Source of the DNA: Planctomycetota bacterium
GTDB lineage: Bacteria; Planctomycetota; Phycisphaerae; WQYP01
Assembly: GCA_021798635.1 (NCBI GenBank)
Contig: JAJZGH010000105.1
Coordinates: 1-15,518, forward strand
Length of the DNA stretch: 15,518 nucleotides
Reading direction: 5' to 3'
The translations under genes were made by a program, and so were the position numbers. Shown in pieces: positions 1 to 7,518 of this stretch; within the stretch, counting starts at the first letter, position 1; each line of letters starts with the position of its first letter. The notes beneath the pieces were generated by a model. That model searched no databases, had not been told where the DNA came from, and saw only the letters and a list, made by a program, of their open reading frames with translations.

Positions 1-45
1 ATGGGTGCGGTCATGGGGTATGGTGTCCTGTAAAAAAGCACGGCC

Positions 46-1215
46 TTAACGGAACAGGGCAATAATGGCGGTTTGTCCATGAATAAAATTGCGCCCGCCC
101 ACGGGGCCTAATTCACCGGCACAGAAAAACCCGGCCACGGGTATGGCCCCCACGACTTCGCGAAGGGCCTGAATATCATGATGCGGCGTACCGAAGAGAT
201 TCATTCCACGGCCGTTGCAACTGAACATCAGCGCTCCGTGCGGCACTTCAGCCAGCATTAATTCTCCCTGCAACAGCAGTCGCAGGTCTTCATCCGCCGA
301 TCGTGCGTCCTGCACGTGCAACCGGATAATCTGTCCGGGCTGTACAAAATCACCGATGGAAATGCTGCCATCGGACCGATGAATTTCCAGGATATTGCGA
401 ACCAGAAAATCTCCGCGGCCGAAATTTCCCTTACGCTGGTCAATCACCCGTCCGATCAGCAGGCTGCGCTTTTGAATGAGTTCGCGGTCCTCCATGGACA
501 GACCGGATATCATATCCCGCACGGCTGTCATGGCGGGCCGGCCATCGAGCATTTGAATATTATTTTCGTGCCCCTGCGTGATGGTAAAGGTAGGACCAAC
601 CGGGCGACACCCCTGCGAGACGACGCAGTCAACCTCCAGCGGCCCGGCAAATGAGACGCCGATCATGCCGCTATTGAATATATGATCATTAATAGCCAGC
701 CGTGTTTCGCCAGGTCTTTGCACGCCGCTGGCCATTCCCCCGACCACCGGTGCATGGGGAAATTCCCTGGAGCAGGCATCGAGCAACTGAACCACGGGCG
801 TGGTAAACGGGTCCGCCAGCATGATAAACAGCCGCAAATTCGGTCCCGCCTCCAGACGTGCGCGCAGGGTGCTGTTTTCACCGAGCAGCTCAGACCACTC
901 CTCATCGGCAAAGCGAAAATGATCCACCGTAACGCCGGGCAGGGAAAAGCCGATGGCGGACACCGCCGGCTTGCGTTCAATTTCCCGATCCACTCCCAGG
1001 ACACTTTCCGCGGTGCAGGCCAGAAGCGTTCTACAATGCGTGCGTTCAATGAGGCCGCCGGTAATGCGCGAAAAATCCACTTGCAATAAAGAGGAAACAA
1101 AAACCACCAGCAGATCGATGGGCAAATCACCCATTTGGCCAATGAGCTGATCCGCGAGACTTGCAATGATGATGTCGGGGTCAGTTGCGGTTACAATAGC
1201 GGAAGATAAACGCAT
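46..1215 (-). CDS. FIST N- and C-domain signal transduction protein
   Basis: A 389-residue soluble protein with the two-part FIST architecture. The N-terminal FIST half (about residues 25-225) includes the block HAPVVGGMASG. The C-terminal half (about 240-385) ends with FSCNGRGMNLFG and the hallmark GFFCAGELGPVGGRNFIHG. FIST domains are thought to be sensory input modules that bind small ligands, often encoded near or fused to histidine kinases, chemoreceptors or cyclic-nucleotide enzymes. Here it stands alone, with no kinase or output domain and no signal peptide or membrane segment, so it is probably cytoplasmic. The ATG at 1215 is supported by AGGAG nine nt upstream (read on the minus strand). 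A TATACT -10 candidate lies at 1242-1247, without a good -35. No partner gene is visible, because the window ends just past its stop. The family call is secure; ligand and output are unknown. Confidence 0.88.
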   Translation of the reverse strand: MRLSSAIVTATDPDIIIASLADQLIGQMGDLPIDLLVVFVSSLLQVDFSRITGGLIERTHCRTLLACTAESVLGVDREIERKPAVSAIGFSLPGVTVDHFRFADEEWSELLGENSTLRARLEAGPNLRLFIMLADPFTTPVVQLLDACSREFPHAPVVGGMASGVQRPGETRLAINDHIFNSGMIGVSFAGPLEVDCVVSQGCRPVGPTFTITQGHENNIQMLDGRPAMTAVRDMISGLSMEDRELIQKRSLLIGRVIDQRKGNFGRGDFLVRNILEIHRSDGSISIGDFVQPGQIIRLHVQDARSADEDLRLLLQGELMLAEVPHGALMFSCNGRGMNLFGTPHHDIQALREVVGAIPVAGFFCAGELGPVGGRNFIHGQTAIIALFR

Positions 1216-1241
1216 TAATAAAAACTCCTGTCGTTTCAGCC

Positions 1242-1247
1242 AGTATA
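1242..1247 (-). promoter_or_regulatory. Candidate -10 box of the FIST gene
   Basis: TATACT read on the minus strand, 26 nt before the ATG at 1215, giving a short leader that contains the AGGAG SD. No convincing -35 hexamer stands at the right distance, so only the -10 is proposed. Confidence 0.35.
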
Positions 1248-1378
1248 GTTATCCATGCCACCGCCAGCCAGCGAATCTTCGGCTGCCAAGAGACATCCCT
1301 GCGCATTGGGGCAGATGGACGGCAGTTTTGAGATCGCATGTGGGGTCGGAGTGCGGACTTCTTTTTAATGCTACTGTA

Positions 1379-1446
1379 TATACCAATTTATACCACATTA
1401 TTTCCCGATGTGGAATAATTAGGAATATTTCGGTATACTTTTAAAA
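1379..1446 (+). promoter_or_regulatory. Leaderless promoter and operator-like repeats before the AAA ATPase
   Basis: TATACT at 1434-1439 is a 5/6 match to a -10 box and ends 7 nt before the ATG at 1447, so transcription is predicted to start at or next to the start codon. The -35 is weak (TGGAAT at 1411-1416, 17-bp spacer). Upstream are two direct copies of TATACCA (1379-1385 and 1389-1395), exactly 10 bp apart, an inverted GGTATA (1432-1437) overlapping the -10, and a 6-bp inverted repeat CCACAT/ATGTGG (1393-1398 and 1408-1413). These look like binding sites for a regulator, but none is identified. Confidence 0.5.
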
Positions 1447-2640
1447 ATGGATGAGATTACCAACCCATTTTCACCCGGTGCCGGCTCGCGTCCTCCGGCC
1501 TTGGCGGGTCGTGAAGAAATCCTGCATCAGGCCCACGTTCTTCTGGAGCGCGTTAAACAGGGGCGGCCGGAAAAGAGCATCTTATTAACCGGCCTGCGGG
1601 GGGTGGGGAAAACGGTCCTCTTAAATGCCATTGAACGCATGGCCGCAGACACGGGCTATCACGCCCTCGCCATTGAGGGCCGAGAAGATCAGCCATTGGC
1701 CCCATTAATTGCACAATATTTACGAAAGGTTCTTGTAGCGCTGCTTCCGGCACCAGGTGTCGGAGAGAAAACCAGACAAGCCTTGGCGGTGCTGGGCAGT
1801 TTCATATCAACCTTCAGCGTCAGCGTAGGTGAGGTGGGCCTCAAGATGGATATTGCGGCCGCACGGGGTCGTGCGGACAGCGGCAATTTGGAAATTGACT
1901 TACAGGAATTGCTGGTCGCGGCCGCGGAAGCTGCCGCCGAGCACCATCGTGCCATCGCAATATTTATTGACGAGGTGCAATACTTCAGAGCGCCGGAACT
2001 TAGTGCCATTCTCGCCGCCATGCATAAAATTCAGCAGTTGGAGCTTCCGCTGGTGCTTGTTGGTGCGGGCTTGCCGACGCTGCCCGCCATGGCCGGCGAC
2101 GCCAAATCCTACGCCGAGCGGCTGATAAGCTTTCCGGAAATTGGTCCGCTATCCGCACTGGATACCGCCAAAGCCCTGCGCGAGCCGGCATTGGCCGCAG
2201 GTATTGCATTTGACGATCATTCACTGGCGGAAATTTTTAAGTTAACATCCGGGTATCCTTATTTTGTGCAGGAATGGGGATCCGAAGCGTGGGTGCAGGC
2301 TGTCAGCAGCCCCATTTCCCTGAATGTCATTCAACAGTGCACCCCGCGGGTCATTGCACGACTGGATCGCAACTTCTTCCGTGTGCGCTATGACCGCCTC
2401 ACACCCGGCGAAAAGAATTTTTTACGGGCCATGGCGGAATGCCGCAGTTTACCGATACACACCGGTGATCTGGCCGAATTGCTGAAAGTAAGGGTTTCCA
2501 CGTTAGGTCCCCTGCGTTCCAAGCTGATAAACAAAGGGATGATTTACAGTCCTGCGCACGGCGAACTGGCGTACAGTGTTCCGCTGTTCGGCGATTTTAT
2601 GAAACGCGTCATGCCGAAACCGGCACGCGTCGAAAATTGA
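1447..2640 (+). CDS. AAA ATPase with C-terminal winged-helix-like region
   Basis: A 397-residue P-loop ATPase of the Orc1/AAA_16-like type. The N-terminus NPFSPGAGSRPPALAGREE is typical of a widespread bacterial family of stand-alone ATPases. Walker A is GLRGVGKT (49-56), Walker B is IFIDEVQ (172-178), and a sensor-1-like strand LVLVGAGLP lies at 202-210. Residues about 320-390 resemble a winged helix (STLGPLRSKLINKGMIY then ELAYSVPLFGDFM), as in Orc/Cdc6-like proteins that touch DNA. No signal peptide or membrane segment is seen. The start ATG has no SD; a -10 box ends 7 nt before it, suggesting a leaderless mRNA. It is transcribed alone, divergently from the FIST gene and convergently with msrA, so context gives no function. 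Related proteins are annotated only as ATP-binding protein; a DNA-related or regulatory role is inference. Confidence 0.85.
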   Translation: MDEITNPFSPGAGSRPPALAGREEILHQAHVLLERVKQGRPEKSILLTGLRGVGKTVLLNAIERMAADTGYHALAIEGREDQPLAPLIAQYLRKVLVALLPAPGVGEKTRQALAVLGSFISTFSVSVGEVGLKMDIAAARGRADSGNLEIDLQELLVAAAEAAAEHHRAIAIFIDEVQYFRAPELSAILAAMHKIQQLELPLVLVGAGLPTLPAMAGDAKSYAERLISFPEIGPLSALDTAKALREPALAAGIAFDDHSLAEIFKLTSGYPYFVQEWGSEAWVQAVSSPISLNVIQQCTPRVIARLDRNFFRVRYDRLTPGEKNFLRAMAECRSLPIHTGDLAELLKVRVSTLGPLRSKLINKGMIYSPAHGELAYSVPLFGDFMKRVMPKPARVEN

Positions 2641-2929
2641 GAGCAGCCCGATTTGAGCGGGTGAGAGTAGAACAGGTGAAACCGAAGAGCAAATAAAGTT
2701 GAGGCATGGGAGCGGCTGTCGCCGAGGAAAACACGGCTTCCTGCGGTCTGCTTTTTGCTTTCCATTCTCAAACCTCAATAGCGCGACTTTGAGATTTCAA
2801 AATTTGAACCTTGAGATTTGGGAACCCCGGAGTTTATCCGCACAATCCGCGTAATCCGCGGTCATTTTTATTGAGGGACGCAACGGGATTAAACCGCGGA
2901 TCAACCTGATTACGCGGATACGGTGGAAC
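2641..2929. other. Convergent intergenic region with decayed repeats
   Basis: No gene is seen between the AAA ATPase (+) and msrA (-). The first part holds a weak hairpin (AGGAA/TTCCT) followed by a short T-run near 2752-2756, a possible weak terminator for the ATPase. The middle part (about 2766-2820) is AT-richer, with TTGAGATTT twice (2789-2797 and 2811-2819) around a near-palindrome TTCAAAATTTGAA. The end holds the inverted repeat listed separately. Confidence 0.5.
2835..2920. repeat. Imperfect 28-bp inverted repeat in the msrA 3' region
   Basis: The arms 2835-2862 and 2893-2920 are about 75-80% complementary and separated by 30 nt. Each arm contains the words ATCCGCG and TAATC. The structure ends 10 bp from the msrA stop. 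It could act as a bidirectional terminator or be a relic of a mobile repeat; the loop contains a T-run (CATTTTTATTG) but neither arm is followed by a strong one. The arms also resemble short dispersed repeats common in bacterial intergenic DNA. Confidence 0.55.
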
Positions 2930-3526
2930 TCACCCTGTTGCCGAGGCTTTCAGTAATTCTGGAAACGTGGCGCGAAGTATCTCCACCTTCGGCAATGCTA
3001 CGCACGCGATGTAGGGTTGCTGGGGATTTATCGCCGCGTAATCCTGATGATATTCCTCAGCGGGGTAAAACTTTTCCAGGGGTTCCAGCGTGGTGACTAT
3101 GGCATCCGAAAACAGGCCAGTTGCGTCAAGCTTCTGGATATACGCTGCGGCAACATCATGCTGTTGCTGGTCACTGTAGAAAATGGCTGATCGATATTGC
3201 GTGCCGACATCATTGCCCTGCTGATTTAATTCTGTGGGATCATGCGCGACGGTAAAAAATATTTTCAGCAATTGGCCGGCTGTGATAACAGACGAATCGA
3301 AGGTGATTTTTACGGCCTCGGCATGACCGGTGCGCCCGGTGCAAACCGCCCGGTAATTAGCTGTATCCGCTGAGCCGCCCGCATAACCTGATACCACATC
3401 CTGCACACCGCGCAATTGTCGATATACAGCTTCCACGCACCAGAAGCACCCGCCGGCGAGAACCAGGGACTGCGTTGCCGGGGTGGATGGCACGTCAATG
3501 GGCGGATCGGGAATGGTGGTATTCAT
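2930..3526 (-). CDS. msrA: Peptide-methionine (S)-S-oxide reductase MsrA
   Basis: Reduces the S-epimer of methionine sulfoxide, free or in proteins, back to methionine, repairing oxidative damage. The 198-residue product has the catalytic motif GCFWC (26-30, nucleophile Cys27), the family blocks GYAGG, GTQYRSAIFY (109-118) and FYPAEEYHQDY. A cysteine at 175 (YIAC) near the C-terminus, plus Cys30 and Cys62, are candidate resolving cysteines. I chose the ATG at 3526; an in-frame TTG at 3541 would add five residues with no family support. There is no signal peptide, so it is cytoplasmic. It is monocistronic, convergent with the AAA ATPase and divergent from guaB. Upstream, TACAAT with a weak TTGTTG -35 could drive it. 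MsrB is not in the window. Confidence 0.95.
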   Translation of the reverse strand: MNTTIPDPPIDVPSTPATQSLVLAGGCFWCVEAVYRQLRGVQDVVSGYAGGSADTANYRAVCTGRTGHAEAVKITFDSSVITAGQLLKIFFTVAHDPTELNQQGNDVGTQYRSAIFYSDQQQHDVAAAYIQKLDATGLFSDAIVTTLEPLEKFYPAEEYHQDYAAINPQQPYIACVALPKVEILRATFPELLKASATG

Positions 3527-3562
3527 ACGTTGGTTTTCCAAAACGACAACTTAGTACCCTGC

Positions 3563-3590
3563 ATTGTAGGCAGGAAAATCGCCGCAACAA
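3563..3590 (-). promoter_or_regulatory. Candidate msrA promoter
   Basis: On the minus strand, TTGTTG (3585-3590) and TACAAT (3563-3568, 5/6 consensus) are separated by 16 bp. This predicts a leader of about 30 nt before the ATG at 3526. It lies just outside the repeat element that starts at 3617, so the insertion left it intact. Confidence 0.4.
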
Positions 3591-3616
3591 GCCATCGCAG
3601 CGCAGCCACAGCCCCC

Positions 3617-4014
3617 AGGAGCCTGTCCGAGTAATGGCCCGGTTGCGACAGCGTGATTCTCTCGGCGGGGCGTGGTGCCATGGAGCACCGTGGTGATAAC
3701 CCGGTGGTTAGTTGGCGGCATGGGATCAACCACCGGATTACCATCCGGTGCTCCCGGGGCGGGGTGCGTCGCATCGCGTTGCATTGCGTTATCGCGCATC
3801 GCGTAGCGTGGCGTTATGGAGCACCGTGGTGGTAACCCGGTGGTTGGTTGGCGGCATGGGATCAACCACCGGATTACCATCCGGTGTTCCCGGGGCGGGG
3901 TGCGTCGCATCGCGTCGCATTGCGTTATCGCATCGTGGAGCGTGGCGTTATGGAGCCGCGCCGCGGAGAGGGGCAAAAAGCACACCGCCTCGCGGGGTGG
4001 GCCTAAAATGCCCT
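3617..4014 (+). repeat. Truncated, rearranged copy (A) of the AGGAGCC-terminus element
   Basis: It starts with AGGAGCCTGTCCGAGTAAT at 3617 and matches the left terminus of the complete element at 11135 in 30 of 32 positions. It then diverges into two tandem hairpin units (3672-3941), and finally shares a block of about 63 bp (3952-4014) with 11245-11308 at close to 90% identity by eye. No inverted right terminus can be found before guaB. It has no coding capacity that I believe; translations across it are accidental reads of repeat sequence. Confidence 0.75.
3672..3956 (+). repeat. Tandem repeat of two 136/134-bp hairpin units plus a partial third
   Basis: Unit 1 is 3672-3807 and unit 2 is 3808-3941; a partial third unit (about 15 bp) ends at 3956. 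Within each unit CCGGTGGTT pairs with AACCACCGG about 18 nt further on, and the stem extends outward through GGTAA/TTACC to GGAGCACC/GGTGCTCC, giving arms of about 27 bp with few mismatches. Each unit ends with a low-complexity stretch rich in GCATCGCGT and GCATTGCGT words. As RNA or single-stranded DNA each unit would fold into a long hairpin. Confidence 0.8.
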
Positions 4015-4050
4015 GTCTTGCAGGATAAAGCGTTGAAATCCGCAGGGCGA

Positions 4051-4085
4051 TTGACTTTGCCCGTGGGGGCGGGCATTATTGCTAC
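4051..4085 (+). promoter_or_regulatory. guaB promoter, predicted leaderless
   Basis: TTGACT (4051-4056, 5/6) and CATTAT (4074-4079, 4/6) are separated by exactly 17 bp. The -10 ends 6 nt before the guaB ATG, so the expected transcription start is the A of the start codon. No purine-rich SD lies at the usual distance. The promoter begins about 35 bp after the end of the truncated repeat element. Confidence 0.6.
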
Positions 4086-5573
4086 ATGGAAAACCTGAAC
4101 AAAATTATCGGCGAAGGCTTTACCTTTGATGATGTCCTGATGGTACCGGGGCGGAGCGACTTTGTGCCATCGGAAGCGGACACGCGCACGCGCCTCACCC
4201 GGCGCATTGAGCTTAATTTGCCGCTTATTTCCGCGCCCATGGACACTGTTACGGAAGCGGCGTTGGCTATTGCGCTGGCGCAGGAGGGGGGACTGGGGTG
4301 TATTCATAAAAATATGTCCATTGAGCAGCAGCGCACCGAGGTGGAAAAGGTGAAACGATCGGCCAACGGCATCATCACCGACCCGTTAACCTTACCGCCC
4401 GATGCCACCGTTGGCCGCGCCCGACAGATCATGAAGGAACAGAATATCAGCGGCATACCTATTGTAAATGCTGACAATAAGGCTCTGGTGGGGATTTTAA
4501 CGCGGCGGGATTTGAAGTTTATTGAAGGGGACGACAACCATCCGGTACGTGAATTGATGACCCGCACCAACCTGATTACCGCCCCGCCGGGAACGTCACT
4601 GGAAAAAGCGGAAATTCTCCTGAATAACGCGCGCGTGGAAAAACTCCTGCTGGTGGATGATCAGCATCGGCTCTGCGGCATGATTACCATGCGGGATATT
4701 GATAAAACGCATCAATTTCCCCGCGCCTGCAAAGACAGCCGGGGACGGCTTCGCGTAGGGGCGGCCGTGGGCGTGAAGCAATTTGACCGCGTGGCGGCGC
4801 TGATTGAATCGGGCGTGGATGTGCTGGTGGTGGATACCGCGCATGGTCACTCTGCCAATGTGATTGAAACGGTTCGTGAAATTAAACGGAAATTTGATAT
4901 TGAGGTTATCGCGGGCAATATCGCTACCGCCGAGGCCGCCAAGGATCTGATTGATGCCGGGGCGGATGCTGTGAAAGTGGGCATTGGCCCCGGCAGTATC
5001 TGCACCACGCGGATTGTCAGCGGGGTAGGCGTGCCGCAGATTACAGCGATTATGAACGTGGTTGCCGTTGCCGGACCGCGAGGCGTGCCGGTGATCGCCG
5101 ATGGCGGCATCCGCCACAGCGGAGACATCACCAAGGCCCTGGCCACCGGGGCCAATGCCGTCATGATGGGGTCGCTGTTTGCCGGTCTGGATGAAAGTCC
5201 CGGCGAACTGGTTATTCACCGCGGAAGGCGCTTCAAAAGTTATCGGGGCATGGGCTCGATGGGTGCCATGGTGCAAGGTTCAGCCGATCGCTACGGGCAG
5301 GCCGGTGTGCGGCAATCCAGTAAGCTGGTGCCCGAGGGGGTGGAAGGACTGGTGCATTATCGCGGGCCGCTGGGAGATTTTGTGTATCAGATGGTGGGCG
5401 GCCTGCGGGCGGGCATGGGATATTGCGGGGCACGAACCATTGAGGAATTGCAAAATAAATCGCGGTTCGTACGGGTAACCCATGCCAGTATGGTGGAAAG
5501 CCACCCGCATGATATTACCATTACGCGCGAAAGCCCGAATTATTACACCGCCAACAGCGGTGCGGATGAATGA
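4086..5573 (+). CDS. guaB: Inosine-5'-monophosphate dehydrogenase
   Basis: Oxidises IMP to XMP with NAD+, the committed step of guanine nucleotide synthesis in the cytoplasm. The 495-residue length is usual for the family. The N-terminus [14 protein letters not shown] is typical. Two CBS domains occupy about residues 94-205 (for example [21 protein letters not shown]). The catalytic loop [11 protein letters not shown] has the nucleophile Cys306. The phosphate-binding block [11 protein letters not shown] (337-347), the [10 protein letters not shown] segment (386-395), DRYGQ with the likely catalytic Arg402 and EGVEG (417-421) are all present, so the enzyme should be active; the CBS pair may bind adenine or guanine nucleotides allosterically. 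It is monocistronic and guaA is not adjacent. The start fits a leaderless transcript. The long hairpin repeats just upstream are unusual for such a core gene. Confidence 0.98.
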   Translation: MENLNKIIGEGFTFDDVLMVPGRSDFVPSEADTRTRLTRRIELNLPLISAPMDTVTEAALAIALAQEGGLGCIHKNMSIEQQRTEVEKVKRSANGIITDPLTLPPDATVGRARQIMKEQNISGIPIVNADNKALVGILTRRDLKFIEGDDNHPVRELMTRTNLITAPPGTSLEKAEILLNNARVEKLLLVDDQHRLCGMITMRDIDKTHQFPRACKDSRGRLRVGAAVGVKQFDRVAALIESGVDVLVVDTAHGHSANVIETVREIKRKFDIEVIAGNIATAEAAKDLIDAGADAVKVGIGPGSICTTRIVSGVGVPQITAIMNVVAVAGPRGVPVIADGGIRHSGDITKALATGANAVMMGSLFAGLDESPGELVIHRGRRFKSYRGMGSMGAMVQGSADRYGQAGVRQSSKLVPEGVEGLVHYRGPLGDFVYQMVGGLRAGMGYCGARTIEELQNKSRFVRVTHASMVESHPHDITITRESPNYYTANSGADE

Positions 5574-5627
5574 GCCAATCGCGACGGGATAAAGCGCATG
5601 GAGAGATTAAATCACAGCCCGCGATCC

Positions 5628-5652
5628 ACTCAACGCTGCCGCATTGAGCTAA
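5628..5652 (-). repeat. 25-bp hairpin sequence, copy 1
   Basis: Identical over all 25 bp to 14948-14972 on the opposite strand. Read on the minus strand, CTCAATGC pairs with GCGTTGAG (one T-G wobble) around a GGCA tetraloop. It lies between the convergent ends of guaB and the GlmU-like gene. On the plus strand the hairpin has one mismatch and is followed by CTAATTTTC, so it may help terminate guaB. Confidence 0.7.
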
Positions 5653-5676
5653 TTTTCTGCGGCGCGGGAACCCGGC

Positions 5677-6948
5677 CTACTGGGCGCCGGCGTTTTCGCG
5701 CCAGCGGTAGCTTTCGCACTGGCTCCAGGAGGTGAAAATGCGGTTAAAGATTTCTTCATCAGCCACGGTGAGCTTCTGATTGCGACGTTCCATGACAGTG
5801 CGGGCTATTTCCAGTGACTTTTCATAATCCAGATGTTCAACGCCCGCATCGGTTACCCAGGCGAAACTGGGAATAAATTTGGGCGGCCGGCTGGTGAGAA
5901 TATGACTGGAAAAACCAACAACCGTCCCGGTGCTTAGCATGGTGCCTATGCCGATTTTCGCATGGTCACCAATCACCGATCCCATGAATTGCAGGCCGGT
6001 GATGCGGTCCTTTCCGCTGATGGGGACGCGCACAACGCCGTATGTATTTTTGAGATTGCTGGTGGTCGTTCCGGCTCCAAGATTCACCCATGAGCCGACA
6101 AAGGTTTGTCCTAAAAAGCCATCATGCTGTTTATTGGAATACTCTTGGAAGGTGCAGCCGATGATTTCGCCGCCCACGCGACAGCCGGGGCCGAAGGCGC
6201 AATCTTCCCGGATATCGGCACCGGTGCGAACAACGCATTCCGGCCCGATATAAACCGGGCCGGTGATGACACTGTTGGCGCGAATCTGGGTGCCGCGGTC
6301 TACGATAATGGGGCCGTTGCGGGCATCCAGGACAGCCCCGGGCAGAATCTGCACATCCTGCCCGATGTACATATTTTCACTCTTTAACAGGTGAGCACCG
6401 GGCATGGGTTCACTGAGCTTGGCGGCACCACGGCGCTGGAAGTCATCAAGAAGCATATCGTGCTGGTTTCCCAGAAGATTCCATGGATAGCGAATCATCA
6501 CCGCATCGATAAGACCGGCGCTGATTGTGGTGATAAGCTTTTCTAAAATCCGCGATCGGACAATTCGTTTCAGATCCAGTTCCGCCAATTTGGCCGGGGA
6601 TAAATGCACCCAGGTGAAATCCTCCCCGGTCATACCTGCGGTATCAACGGGGGGATATTCAAAGGGATGAGTCATAAGCCAGCGGGCGTTAATAAATACG
6701 GTGCTGCGGGTCATATCAATTTTAGGATTTACCGGAATGCGCAGAGCTTCGCGCATTTTCGCTTTAATTGTATCGCGCACGATAATGCCGCTGGGGGGTC
6801 GAGGCAAATGCCGCAACATGCGATCCAAGAGGGTTTCGGCCCCGCATCGCAAAAGCGCAGCAGGCCGGGTGTAGGTAAGCGGATAAAGATCCTCCAACCG
6901 AAAATCCTCAAGGATATAAATCGGCGGCTGGGAAGAAGGCGCGTCCAT
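5677..6948 (-). CDS. GlmU-like putative sugar nucleotidyltransferase
   Basis: A 423-residue protein of the GlmU-like family found in Bacteroidetes and Planctomycetes. The N-terminal part (about 1-190) begins YILEDFRLEDLYPLTYTRP, a divergent version of a nucleotidyltransferase domain; I do not see the GlmU-type glycine-rich nucleotide-binding loop, so catalysis there is doubtful. Residues about 195-345 form a left-handed beta-helix of hexapeptide repeats, with the segment SNKQHDGFLGQTFVGSWVNL followed by GAGTTTSNLKNTYG, which mirrors the GlmU acetyltransferase/uridylyltransferase C-terminal domain. A role in making an activated sugar for the envelope is inferred. The ATG at 6948 has AGGG six nt upstream. 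It is downstream of the BFD-like gene on the same strand but separated by 186 bp with its own AT-rich promoter candidate, so it need not be co-transcribed. Confidence 0.85.
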   Translation of the reverse strand: MDAPSSQPPIYILEDFRLEDLYPLTYTRPAALLRCGAETLLDRMLRHLPRPPSGIIVRDTIKAKMREALRIPVNPKIDMTRSTVFINARWLMTHPFEYPPVDTAGMTGEDFTWVHLSPAKLAELDLKRIVRSRILEKLITTISAGLIDAVMIRYPWNLLGNQHDMLLDDFQRRGAAKLSEPMPGAHLLKSENMYIGQDVQILPGAVLDARNGPIIVDRGTQIRANSVITGPVYIGPECVVRTGADIREDCAFGPGCRVGGEIIGCTFQEYSNKQHDGFLGQTFVGSWVNLGAGTTTSNLKNTYGVVRVPISGKDRITGLQFMGSVIGDHAKIGIGTMLSTGTVVGFSSHILTSRPPKFIPSFAWVTDAGVEHLDYEKSLEIARTVMERRNQKLTVADEEIFNRIFTSWSQCESYRWRENAGAQ

Positions 6949-7063
6949 GGCAAGCCCTGTCGTATTAATTCATCCGGGCCGGAACTCGTTGCCGACCCCC
7001 ACTCTCTACCAACTCATCTTATCGGAAAGAACCCATCGGTGCCCATAAAAAAAGCGGCGGTTA

Positions 7064-7096
7064 ATTATAAATAATAAATTATATGCGATTTCGCAT
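7064..7096 (-). promoter_or_regulatory. AT-rich promoter candidate with palindrome before the GlmU-like gene
   Basis: Two TATAAT boxes on the minus strand (7078-7083 and 7064-7069) sit in an AT-rich patch unlike its surroundings. The perfect inverted repeat ATGCGA-TT-TCGCAT (7083-7096) touches the first -10 box, where a repressor could bind. No good -35 is seen. The predicted leader is over 100 nt. Confidence 0.4.
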
Positions 7097-7134
7097 TCTC
7101 GAATTCCGCAGGTCTATTTGATCCAAAGGGTGAT

Positions 7135-7476
7135 TTATTGACCCGCGGGCGGTTTACCCGCACCATTTGCGATGTGGCGTTGTCGGCCGGCCGTCCAGTT
7201 TTGCACATCCAGAGCATCCAAATTGTCCGGTTGCGCTTCAGGGGATTCAGTGCCGGCGGTTTCCGGAAGCTTCCGCCAATCCGGCGTGTATGGCCCACAG
7301 ATGCGCAAATGAATGTGTTTGAGCATGGGCCGACACCAGCCGCACCCGGTTCCCGCCGAAAGGCAATCGGAAATCTGTGACGCGTGCAGGGGCTTTTCAA
7401 TACGACAAAAAGCCTCAATTTTCCGTAATCGCACGTGAAAGCAGAAGCAGACCATATCATCGGGTTGCAAAGCCAT
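7135..7476 (-). CDS. BFD-like [2Fe-2S]-binding protein
   Basis: A 113-residue protein whose first 60 residues match the BFD-like [2Fe-2S] domain: MVCFCFHV gives Cys10 and Cys12, and AGTGCGWCRP gives Cys45 and Cys48, the CxC...CxxC spacing that ligates the cluster in bacterioferritin-associated ferredoxin, NirB and NifU-like proteins. The C-terminal half (about 61-113) is polar, low in complexity and not recognised. I prefer the ATG at 7476 over a TTG at 7494 because the -10 box TATAAT ends 6 nt before it and overlaps the extended reading. It probably carries or senses electrons or iron; ferric-siderophore or bacterioferritin partners are not nearby. It follows the HYExAFE gene on the same strand by 42 nt but appears to have its own promoter. 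Confidence 0.8.
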   Translation of the reverse strand: MALQPDDMVCFCFHVRLRKIEAFCRIEKPLHASQISDCLSAGTGCGWCRPMLKHIHLRICGPYTPDWRKLPETAGTESPEAQPDNLDALDVQNWTAGRQRHIANGAGKPPAGQ

Positions 7477-7482
7477 ACAACA

Positions 7483-7500
7483 ATTATACGGCAATTGCCG
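7483..7500 (-). promoter_or_regulatory. Leaderless promoter with abutting 12-bp palindrome, BFD-like gene
   Basis: A perfect TATAAT (7483-7488, minus strand) ends 6 nt before the ATG at 7476. The perfect palindrome CGGCAATTGCCG (7489-7500) lies immediately upstream of the -10, inside the spacer. No -35 close to TTGACA is visible. The palindrome is well placed to be an operator, perhaps iron- or redox-responsive given the gene product, but no regulator is identified. Confidence 0.5.
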
Positions 7501-7518
7501 CTGCGAATCGCTGCCCTG

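Noticed and set aside
1..45. C-terminal end of a plus-strand gene (frame ending at a TAA at 31-33)
   Set aside because: Only ten codons are visible and they match nothing; it cannot be supported from this window.
3523..4098. Several overlapping open frames in the msrA-guaB gap
   Set aside because: They are translations of the tandem hairpin units in several frames, with internal repetition and no family similarity.
4596..5276. Minus-strand frame of 226 codons opposite guaB
   Set aside because: Antisense shadow of a secure IMP dehydrogenase; composition rich in His, Asn and Gly typical of such shadows.
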